DNA of 64,000 nucleotides from Axinella damicornis (Eukaryota; Porifera; Demospongiae; Axinellida; Axinellidae): the NCBI GenBank assembly GCA_963931865.1, contig OZ007505.1, positions 7,561,415 to 7,625,414 on the forward strand. The letters are read 5' to 3'. Below are positions 55,684 through 64,000 of the stretch, in pieces. Positions within the stretch are counted from its first letter, which is position 1; each line of letters begins with the position of its first letter. The position numbers and the translations under genes are program-made. The notes beneath the pieces are model-generated. The model saw nothing but the letters and a program-made list of their open reading frames with translations. It made no database searches and had not been told where the DNA came from.

Positions 55684-56635
55684 CAAAACTGAATGCTACA
55701 GTAACCCTAACATATCTCCACTTAAGTTATATGCTATGCACTTGTACACGTCATGTCCCTCACTGGAGTTAGCGCAAAGTCCTTTTTAGTGTTGAAAAGA
55801 ACAGATGATCATACTATTGCACAGGAATGAGATTTATGTACAACCTTTGCATATGATGCACTCATTGCAACTTGACTCAAGCAACATAGTGGGTTGGGGA
55901 GGGAGGGAGGGAGGGGCTCTCGTGGATTGGTCCACCACTGATCGAGGTCAATTGCAATTGGTTGTCAATTGGATCTAGCACAAGTTGTATACATCATCTG
56001 ATGCCCCCTACATGTGCTATATATGTTGGTTGAGCCTATAGTTCTACATAGTCTGGTGCCCAGACCCCATGCACCCCTCGTGGGAGAGAGGGTCTGGCGA
56101 CTTTGTGCAGAATTAATTGGTCTTCGTTAAATTAAAAGTCACACCTTTTACAAATGTAGGCGGGAATTTCAGACTGCCAATGAGAATTCAATTTTCTCTG
56201 TTATTAGTGAGAAGTTGATATTCCATAGGTTATTGGCTGCGCAAGAGACTAAGGATCAGGAATCCCTAAGGGGGGGGGGGGGGGAAGGGGTAAGTATATA
56301 TTTTATATGTGGGGGGGGGAAGGGGTGAGTATATATTTTATATGTGTGAAACAGCTATGCACATGCAGTGCCTATATAAGGCCTAACGCCACCTCATGGT
56401 ACTGTCCACACCCATGCATGTCTATCATTCCCTCTTGTCCTGGAGGTGTTTGGATGCATGCCTGCAAGGACCCTGGATGTATATACTCCTGAGCATGTGT
56501 GTATATTCTTTCTCATCCTGGACACATATGTTCCAGAGCATGATTATATTTTTCTCGCACATGCTCCCTTTCTGCAGCTGCATGCATGCTTGAGGAGTTC
56601 CTGAAGTGACCTTGAATACAGACAATGCCATGCTA
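55684..56635. other. Intergenic, no gene seen
   Basis: Contains copy 2 of the 27095 repeat (56045-56215) and duplicated G-rich lines near 56265-56345. No supported coding sequence. Confidence 0.6.
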
Positions 56636-56644
56636 TATATATAT

Positions 56645-56880
56645 ATGTGAACGGATCAAGTAAAAATGAAACCTTAGGCACAGTCAAATGTGGGGAATTG
56701 TTCAAATTGCTTAAAAATGGATTAAAACTTGTGCACCCCCTTCGAAGAAACGCCTGAAAATTGGAGAAACTCAATGCTTGGAAATATTCTGAAACATATT
56801 TAGAACCAATTCCCATTTCAGGGGGGTGCAAAGTGGGATGTGTGCCTAAGGTTCCATTTTTACTTGATCCGTTCACATAT
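56645..56880. mobile_element. MITE with about 36-bp terminal repeats in a TA tract
   Basis: gtgaacggatcaagtaaaaa...ccttaggcaca at the left and its near-complement at 56841-56876; both ends lie in (TA)n. Interior 160 bp non-coding. Confidence 0.82.
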
Positions 56881-57106
56881 ATATATATATATATATATAG
56901 GTGCATGTAGGGTTTTTTTCTTTCAATTTTTGCCGGTGGCAATTAAGGTTGTGGCCAAAAAGACCTCATAAAGGCATGTAGAGTGGTGGTGACCATTCGA
57001 GTCTCTGGCCAAGGAGGGGCAAATAAAATTATTTATAATGCATAGTTTTACAAGGCAAGTACAAAGCTACAGTCAAAGTGGGCATTAATATTAACTGCTT
57101 CTTGTC

Positions 57107-58000
57107 CTACACCATTTCCCCTGGGAGTCCTTGGGAGTCATTCTGTACAGCTTCAGTTGTAAGACGAAGGTCGAGTTGTTCTTGGCCAGTGCTACCCTCT
57201 GCTTCCAGTTCTGGCTCTACCATATGGAGTAGTTTCCGATTCTCTGCTTGTATCGCTTGTAGTTCCTCGGTTATACTTTTCAGCTCAGCTTCTTGGTTCT
57301 TGTACTCCTGCTGCAGTCGATCATATTTCTCTTGTAAGTTTTGTTTTTCAACTTCTAAAGTTCGTGCCTTTCGTTTTTCCACATTCTTTAAGTCCTTCCT
57401 TATTTCATCAATCATCTCTCGTTCCTTTTTGAGGTCACGTCTATATTCGTCACGTTTTTTTTTAAGTCACGAATATGTCAGTCCCGCTTAGAAATTTCTT
57501 TCCTATACACCTCCTGGTCTACCCTAACTGCATTCAGAGGTGAGATTTCAGCAGCTTCATTAATCAACCGTCGCTTTTGGTTATCATCAGTTATCTCTTT
57601 AAACTCGTATGTCACTACATCATCACCTTCCTGAGGTTGAACCCCTTTGGTACCAGGCCATTGGAAGGTCACTAAGTCCTGGCAACGGATGCCTGGCTGT
57701 CGTTGGATAAAAACTTTACAGTGCCTCAGCAGTTTTGAGTTTTGTGACTGAAACATTATGCACTCGGCCAATTGTACAGCTTCATCAACGTTTCTCCTCA
57801 GCAGAACCCTAGGAAATAGATGTTTTCTTTCCTTTTCAGAAGGAAATGTAATTGTTTTGCCACTATCCAATGCATTTTCAAACCCCAAATTATGATCAAT
57901 CAAGGGTAGGCTGCAGTGAAAGCAATCAAATTTAGTGTAGAGGAATGTTCCATCTTGTATTTCAACAACCTGTGTGAATTGTGGATTTCGGAGCTGGAGG
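57107..58000 (-). pseudogene. Unidentified minus-strand coding segment with coiled coil
   Basis: Not recognised. Two minus-strand blocks: 57478-58000 (about 170 codons after a plausible acceptor at about 57997), containing FDCFHCSLPLIDHN and DEAVQLAECIMFQS; and 57107-57415, a heptad-rich coiled coil (KNVEKRKARTLEVEKQNLQE ... ITEELQAIQAENRKLLHM). Between them a TGA at 57478-57480 and an A9 tract (57454-57462) put the blocks in different frames, and the second frame also has an upstream TGA. Either a pseudogene or an unseen intron; compositionally it looks like a real protein. The 5' exons are unknown; an open stretch at 58542-58742 (MKFVVSVAGWGDMIRDLFES) on the same strand could be one. Confidence 0.45.
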
Positions 58001-58317
58001 TCAAAAATATAGGTTAAATCTGAAGTCTGATGACATGGAGGCAGACATGAAAACCTTCCCTCCAAGTCCTCCTACCCATGACATTGCAGTAAGGTTTGCA
58101 TGGCTCTTATGCCCTGATTGGGTAGCAGAAATATGGGAGTTAGTGCAAGTCTGCCATATGCATCTCATCCCTTCCTCCTCTTCTCCCCTCCTCCTATCTC
58201 CCCCCCCCCCCCCCCCCCTTCTCCGTCTCCTCTCCTCCCCTCCCCCATCTTCTCCCCTCTCTTCCACCTGCTACCCTCTCCTCAAACTACCAGAACCCCA
58301 TGTTCCCTCGCAGAATA

Positions 58318-58440
58318 ACTGTTCCCTGTGTCTCAGGAGGAAGAGGATGGGAGATAAAGTTTGACTTGCGTCGCTTTTACTGGCAGTTCATGATGAGTAC
58401 TGCTGCCAAGGATAACCACTCTGAACCTTGCTCTCTCAAG
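58318..58440 (+). CDS. Possible isolated exon of unknown gene
   Basis: A good acceptor (ctcgcag or tgtctcag) and donor (ctctcaa|gtgagtg) bound an open frame reading GWEIKFDLRRFYWQFMMSTA then AKDNHSEPCSLK. No family recognised. It could be an upstream exon of the SH2-PH gene, but phase linkage was not shown. Confidence 0.3.
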
Positions 58441-58823
58441 TGAGTGTGTGAGTGGGTGGGTGCATGGGTGGGTGCGTGGGTGGTTGAGTGGGTGTGTGGG
58501 TGGGTTGCTAATCCCAGCTTCGTATCTCACTCCTAGCTCTCCTAGTTCAAGACACCTAGCATATTAGGCACCAATCGAATGCTTAGTAGGTGTGAACCAC
58601 ATTGACCGCTCTGATCGGCCTCTCTCCCAGGCTGGCGGTTCTGCTGAGGGGTAGTCATCAACTCCTGACCGTTTGCAGTAGCAGATTCGAAGAGATCTCT
58701 GATCATATCACCCCAGCCAGCAACTGACACCACAAACTTCAAATCACATGACTTCCACTACATAAATGTCCATATATGGTAACTTTGGGTGCATGATGAA
58801 AAGTGGTTCAAGTGGATAGTCAC

Positions 58824-58908
58824 TAGCCTCGTTCCCAGGCTCCTCCCCCTGCACACGCCGTATTTTTCTTCACCGCACGCACAGGGGGGGAGCATGGGAA
58901 CGAGGCTA
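58824..58908. mobile_element. TAGCCTCG-family MITE, 85 bp
   Basis: Full terminal arms; inner arms ctccccctgcac / acgcacaggggggg. Target 9-mers gatagtcac and gatggtcac. Confidence 0.75.
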
Positions 58909-59204
58909 GATGGTCACAACATCATTAATTTACGTACATGTGCGTAGTTGTATCCAATGCATATACCCACTTTCAGAACTGAAAGGGCTTTTGGCGCAGC
59001 TATATTATCTGCATAATGATCGATCTATATGGACTGGGTTTAAGTGGAGGTGCATGGTAGTCTTTTCATCATAGTAATACAGGCATGCAGTTAAAATTCA
59101 TTTGCAGGCACCCCAAAGTTGCAAGTCATACATCATTCACAAACTATAAATGTTACCTTTCTCTTACCTAACTCCATATAATATTATAGCTGTACAGGAT
59201 GACC

Positions 59205-59247
59205 TAGCCTCGTTCCCAGGCCCGAGACGGGCCTGGGAACGAGGCTA
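59205..59247. mobile_element. TAGCCTCG-family MITE, 43 bp, perfect
   Basis: Perfect palindromic arms with a perfect 9-bp target repeat aggatgacc on both sides (59196-59204, 59248-59256). Confidence 0.88.
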
Positions 59248-59739
59248 AGGATGACCCATTTGGACGGTGCATGTTTTTGACAATATAATCTTCAGCTGAA
59301 ACTGAGGTCGTACAATGGCATCAGACAATTTACCTGACAAGACCCCCTTGCACCCTGAAATTAGTAGTTGCATGCTAACTCTTATCTGAATGTACTTCAG
59401 ACGATAACGGCTGCAGTGATAATTAGGTCCTGCGTTTACTCCCCATGGGCCAGACATAGTTGAGCCCACCCACATGGAGAGTCCCCAGCTCAGGCCTCGA
59501 TCCGGCAATATTGTTATATACTAGGGGCCGCGGCCAGGTTTTATGACTTTGCAACGTAAAGCACGATCTGTGCATGGCTATGTTATGATTGTGTGAGTAG
59601 CCGAATAGAAAATCTAGTGTGAACAGCTGTCTATCAGTGGGGGCGGGGATATGCATGTGTCAATAACTATAAGTCATGTGAATGGAAACAATATTGCAAT
59701 CCATGTATATAGACGAACAGCAAAATCAGCTGAAGGGAG

Positions 59740-60040
59740 AATAAGCCTATACTTGTTGCAGCCCCGAATGAACACACCCAAAAGAAAGGGGGAAAAAATA
59801 AGCCTATATATAGTCTACTTGTAGCAGCCCTGAATGAACACACCCAAAAGAAAAAAAAGAAAGGGGGGAAAAGGAAAAGAAGAACAAGCCTATATAGTCT
59901 AGCAGCCCCGATTGAACACACCCAAAAGAACAAAAAAAGAAAGGGGGGAAGAAAAGAAAAAGAATAAGCTATACTTACACTATAGCAGCCCTAAATGAAC
60001 ACTCAACCAAAAGAAAAAAAAGAAGGGGGAAAAAAAGAAA
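59740..60040 (-). repeat. A-rich tandem repeat, four units of about 80 bp
   Basis: Units share gcagcccc(g)aatgaacacac, ccaaaagaaa, a purine run and aagcctatata. It abuts the T-rich 3' end of the SINE next to it. Confidence 0.8.
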
Positions 60041-60345
60041 AAAATACAACCTAGCAACACACCTACCCCTCCGTGACAGGTCAAACACCGAAGTGTAAGC
60101 CTCAGGAGCGCTGGATAGGCGTCGGTGACTGGAATCACAGGAGGCTAACCTGCTTTCAACCAGAACACCTTTCTTTAGCTTCGGTGGTCAGATGGGAACC
60201 GGCGTACTCCGGCTGCTAGGCGGGGAAGTCAGGAACCGGTGTGTACGGAGTGGCCCAGACTCGTACTCGGTTATTGGGGAGACGAACACTCAACCCCCAG
60301 GCTGCAAAGCAAGTGCTTAGCGAGTGTGCCATCCCGACTTCCCGC
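60041..60345 (-). mobile_element. tRNA-derived SINE
   Basis: Read on the minus strand from 60345: gtcgggatggcacactcgct (box A region), then ggttgagtgttcgtctcccc (box B region), then about 200 bp of unrelated body and a T-rich end near 60040. The tRNA-like head resembles type II (Ser/Leu) tRNAs but lacks a clean cloverleaf. Confidence 0.5.
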
Positions 60346-60698
60346 CAAAACTTGCTACAAATTCAGTATTTAAACCCGCTTCCGGTTGCGCGCGCCTCCG
60401 CGGTTCAAAGGTCACGGCTGCAGTCAAGTAAACGGGTTGCGAGACTGGTGCTGTGGTAGCGGACTTGCTGTAGTGAAGAGGCGACAGGCTATTCTGTGAA
60501 ATTGGCATGCTCCTTCGGAAGCTTTGGAATGAGGGTGAGGTCAGTATTCCGCCATTACGTGTAGAACTGTTGCAAATAGACTAGACAGAGTCGAGTGTAG
60601 TGACTTAGATTATTTTGAAGTCATGCATAGCATAGTAAGCTTTTGGAGGTATTCTACCCACTACTTGAGGGTTAGACATTAATGTGGTGGATGCCCAG

Positions 60699-60920
60699 TA
60701 AGGTAACGGAGGGGGTTTCCGGACAGTCTTTTAATTCCGGACACGGCATTCATGCCCCTCACATTCGCTCCATTAGCAGTTCTTCCGAATTACGCATGCT
60801 TACCCTACCTTTGAACTTTCCAACGCTGTGCAGTTGTTGGCAAAAACTGCTGCAAGAGAGCGAAAGCTGGGGCAGTGTCTGGAAATCCCCTACTGTCCAG
60901 AAACCCCCTCCGTTACCTTA
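60699..60920. mobile_element. MITE with about 27-bp terminal repeats, TA target
   Basis: taaggtaacggagggggttt at the left and aaaccccctccgttacctta at the right; interior non-coding. Confidence 0.8.
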
Positions 60921-60984
60921 GTCAGTGTGGTCATAACATAGCTAGAAGGTGTGGGGTCATTTACTTCCCTCCCACCATCACCCC

Positions 60985-61030
60985 TAGCCTCGGTCCCAGG
61001 CTCTGAGGAGAGAGCCTGGGACCGAGGCTA
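60985..61030. mobile_element. TAGCCTCG-family MITE, 46 bp
   Basis: tagcctcggtcccaggct / agcctgggaccgaggcta. The same substitution in both arms (T to G, matched by A to C) keeps pairing. Target 9-mers catcacccc and caccacccc. Confidence 0.78.
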
Positions 61031-61564
61031 CACCACCCCTTGAAGTCCTATCCCTCACCAGCATTGGGGACTTTGTAGCTACACTGTTGCATGGATCATG
61101 GATCTTGACGAGCTGACACTTCACACTGGCACCATCAAAGGTTTACCTCAGTGGTGTAAAACTCAGTATTCTTGATGCACTCCTCTTGCATACCTCTGTA
61201 AAACTCAGTATTCTTGATGCACTCAGCTTGCATACCTCTGTAAAACTTGACACACTCAGCTTGCATAAAACAATGAGACACATGGCAAAGAGACATTCCA
61301 CTCCTGCCTGTTGTCATATTGTTTGTTTTTGTGCACGTAGCCTCGTTCCTAGGCAGTTCCCACCTCCAGTCTTTGATCGCTTGCAGTATGCAGATACAGA
61401 AGTAAAGGGGAATTCGAAGGCCTGGGAGATCTGCATGGTCACGCGCGGTGACGTCTGGTAGACAGATGGTGGACAATCAAGAATCTTGTTTGTTATATCT
61501 GTCGAGGTCTGGAGGCCAGAGTGTTCGCATTGTACACGCGAAACGGGAGCTCACCATCTGCACA

Positions 61565-61800
61565 TGGTCACACACACACACACACCAACACACACCTACA
61601 CACACACACATACACACACACACACACCAACACACACACAAACACACACATTTGTCATACATGTACCCTAACGTGCATCTCACAAACACACAATGTTCTA
61701 CCTATCACCTACACACACACACACGCACACCCACACACACCCACACACACCCACCCACACACACACACACACACATGCACACACACACACACACACACAG
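61565..61800 (+). repeat. (CA)n-rich block ending at the SH2 exon acceptor
   Basis: Several CA/CACACC runs; the final cacag is the splice acceptor itself. Confidence 0.88.
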
Positions 61801-63287
61801 GTGGTACCATCCTGGCATATCGCGACACATCGCTGAGAGCATGTTCATGTCCAGAGAGATCTCTTATGGAACCTACCTCCTGCGAGATAGCTTGACCAAC
61901 ACTGACTCACTGACACTCTCTGTGAGGTAGGTCATGTGATCAGTCAGCTTAACCCTTTCCCTGCTAATGACGCCTTAAGGTGATGAGACTTTCAGCTTCA
62001 TGATGTCACATCCTTGGGAGATAGGTTCTGCGACAGCAGAAAGGGCGGGACAGGGGGAGGTTTGTGGGTGCACCCGGAGGGTGCAAACAGCATGGCCGTG
62101 TCTGGGCTCCGCGATAGAAAGGTCTTGGTCGGCACTGGGAGGGCCATTTCTGCCGTTTTTGGCATAAATGGACTTAGAAAGTAGCTGTCTTGCCTTGTAG
62201 GGCCTCCATTTCCAGCATACATCGCCCGTTTTTTAGCTACGGCAGGTTGGCATTTCTCGGGAGGCTTGATTGCAAGCTCGTTAATTGGTGGGTGTGGTTA
62301 AGTCATGTATATGCTCAGTATAGCTGAAATTACCTGTGTGAGCAGTTTCGAGCCCAGCAATGCCAGGGAACAGAAATTATCATCAGATGACCGCCTGACA
62401 CTCTCTGTGAGGTAGGTCATGTGATCAACTGACCACCTGACACTCTCTGTGAGGTAGGTCATGTGATCAACTGACCACCTGACACTCTCTGTGAGGTAGG
62501 TCATGTGATCAACTGACCACCTGACACTCTCTTTGAGGCAGGTCATGTGATCAACTGACCGCCTGACACTCTGTGAGTTAGGTCATGTGATCAGCCGACT
62601 CACTGACAATCTGTAAGGTAGGTCGTCATGGGATCAGCTGACTCACTGACACTGTGAGGTGTGTATGTCATGTGATCAACTGACTCACTGACAATCTGTA
62701 AGGTAGGTCATGTGATCAGCTGACTCACTGACATTATGAGATGTGTAGCTCATGTGATCAGCTGACTCACTGACATTATGAGATGTGTAGCTCATGTGAT
62801 CAGCTCTTCATTTGACACCCATCTTGTCCCCCCTCCTCCCTTCTATTTCTCCCCTTCCTCACCTTCTCCCTCCCACCTTACCCCACCTCTCCCTCCCACC
62901 TTAACGTCTCCTTCCCTTCTACCTACAGATGTAAGAATTCTGTGAAGCACTATCGTGTCATCTGGGACGGACGCCACTTCTGTTTTGGTCTTGGGAAGTT
63001 TCCGGACGCTGATACTCTCATGGAACATTTTGACAACCAGCCTATTATCAGTGGAGACTCAGGTATATATGGCACTACATCAACATGCAAGTAGCATAGC
63101 TGCCTCCATACCCCCCCCCCCCCTTTCCATCCCTCCCTCCCTCCCTCCCTCCCTCCCTCCCTCCCCTATCACATGCTCCCTCCCTCCCTCCCTCCCCAGA
63201 CTGATAACGTCCTATCGTACGTTCTTCATGTTTGCCAGCAGTGAGTCAGAAGTTGATGAGTGGGTGGACATACTGGACTGGAAACTG
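61801..63287 (+). CDS. DAPP1: DAPP1-like SH2-PH adaptor, partial
   Basis: DAPP1/Bam32 is a cytosolic adaptor recruited to PI(3,4)P2-rich membrane after tyrosine-kinase signalling. Exons: 61801-61926 (WYHPGISRHIAESMFMSREI then GTYLLRDSL...LSVR, with the SH2 FLVR-type Arg in LLRDS), 62929-63062 (CKNSVKHYRVIWDGRHFCFG ... HFDNQPIISGDS) and 63200-63287 (SYRTFFMFASSESEVDEWVD then ILDWKL, the last strand and helix of a DAPP1-type PH domain). The first junction is in phase. The second is not: one nucleotide is left over but two are needed, and the lipid-binding first half of the PH domain is missing. The start exon was not identified; a possible one is ATG 60507 to donor 60534. The exon 1 acceptor is the last AG of a (CA)n tract. 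Confidence 0.78.
61949..62379 (+). mobile_element. TTAA-flanked MITE, copy 3
   Basis: Same orientation and interior as 7204-7620 (gcttcatgatgtcacatc, ggcataaatgg, gagcagtttcgagcccagca). The right end is lost. It is inserted just after the SH2 exon donor. Confidence 0.78.
62380..62810 (+). repeat. Minisatellite derived from the SH2 exon end and donor
   Basis: About ten copies of a unit, 42 bp in the best-preserved part, containing cactctctgtgaggtaggtc and atgtgatcaactgac, the same text as the 3' end and splice donor of the exon ending at 61926. Copies become divergent to the right. Confidence 0.88.
63111..63198 (+). repeat. Poly-C and (CCCT)n before the PH-domain exon
   Basis: C run followed by (CTCC)n, an interruption ctatcacatg, and more (CTCC)n up to the acceptor at 63199. 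Confidence 0.9.
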
Positions 63288-63350
63288 GTAAGACCAATCA
63301 TGAATAATTCATTAGGTGATGTTGACAGACTTCCACACGGTGGTTGAAGC

Positions 63351-63750
63351 TAGCCTCATTCCCAGGCCCACACGCGAAACACGGAAGTGGGCCTGGTGAC
63401 ACTTGGCAAAATTCCCGTATGTGCTGAGCTCAGCAGTCTTGATTTCGGGTAGGCGAATCACGTTCGTCCATTGCCAATTATTGCGTAGTAATTACATTCT
63501 TTATCCTGTGAAAGTGTATATAGCTGTTTGATAAAACTGCTGTTCTAGCCTTCAAGACTCACCTCTGGTCGCTCCTTGGCAAGGACTTTCTACTTAGCCA
63601 TCACCAACAGCCACCTTCCGTGTGATTTCGAATGCATCCAAGTTAATCACTAATGCAGTTATGCTGACTGTGCACGTACAGTGTATGGGAATTTGCCAAG
63701 TGCCACCAGGCCTCTTCCGCGTTCCGCGTGTGGGCCTGGGTACAAGGCTA
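63351..63750. mobile_element. 400-bp TAGCCTCG-family element with long terminal repeats
   Basis: Terminal inverted repeats of at least 60 bp (tagcctcattcccaggcccacacgcg.. against ..cgcgtgtgggcctgggtacaaggcta, each within the length limit). The 9-bp target repeat ggttgaagc is perfect on both sides (63342-63350, 63751-63759). It is the largest and best-preserved member here. Interior non-coding. Confidence 0.85.
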
Positions 63751-64000
63751 GGTTGAAGCCCTTATACAATCAATGTTTGCCATAGCTATCTGGTATTGTC
63801 TAGACCCCTCCCTCCCCAGTCACACTTTACCCCTTGGAACACTTGGGCAGTGTCATTGGCCTCAGGCTTGCCCTGGACCAATTAGCAATGCAACCAGTTC
63901 CAAGTGGTCTTGTAAGGGCTCTAAGAAGCACTAAAAGTGCAGTCCCATGTCCACCCTGCTTGCAAAGCTGAAGTGCACTGCCAACAATGGGCCAATGAAC

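Noticed and set aside
57981..58083. Plus-strand exon ending at a GTAAGG donor (SDDMEADMKTFPPSPPTHDI)
   Set aside because: It overlaps, antisense, the upstream end of the minus-strand coding block, and its phase does not fit the next candidate exon at 58318.
60241..60345. Functional tRNA gene
   Set aside because: Box A and box B-like motifs are present but acceptor-stem pairing and anticodon arm could not be drawn; it fits a SINE head better.

Overview
Organism. This is animal nuclear DNA: spliced genes with GT-AG introns, metazoan gene families, abundant microsatellites, many short inverted-repeat transposons and three kinds of retroelement. Compact genes with mostly short introns, plus intronless sigma-class GSTs, suggest an early-branching marine invertebrate, most likely a demosponge. 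That placement is inference, not shown by any diagnostic sequence. All gene models below were assembled by hand from splice sites, reading phase and remembered family alignments. || Layout. (1) 63-7919 (+): MFSD12-like lysosomal transporter, ten exons. (2) 8229-11011 (-): tandem galectin-domain gene that runs into a 200-N assembly gap, convergent with MFSD12. (3) 11495-25723 (+): SKI3/TTC37 TPR scaffold of the Ski mRNA-decay complex, about 33 exons, with no visible N-terminal third. (4) 26.1-43 kb: duplicated zone with degenerate copies of the SKI3 3' exons, three divergent pairs of intronless sigma-class GST genes (one intact member per pair) and two non-LTR retrotransposon remnants. (5) 48257 down to about 38.1 kb (-): bicistronic MOCS2 locus (MOCS2A then MOCS2B, molybdopterin synthase), whose long intron contains the third GST pair. 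(6) 48585-55683 (+): complete RNF126/RNF115-type RING E3 ligase, head to head with MOCS2. (7) 55.7-60.5 kb: transposons, a SINE and an unidentified minus-strand coding segment. (8) 61801-63287 (+): DAPP1-like SH2-PH adaptor lacking the exon(s) for the first part of its PH domain. || Themes. The genes are mostly housekeeping and do not form a pathway. The notable biology is structural: a 9-bp-target-duplication MITE family (terminal repeat TAGCCTCGTTCCCAGGC) present many times; polypyrimidine tracts before 3' splice sites grown into long low-complexity blocks on the sense strand of each gene; reciprocal decay of duplicated GST pairs; a minisatellite made from the SH2 exon end and its splice donor; and an inverted repeat of about 0.5 kb flanking the RNF126 exons 8-9.
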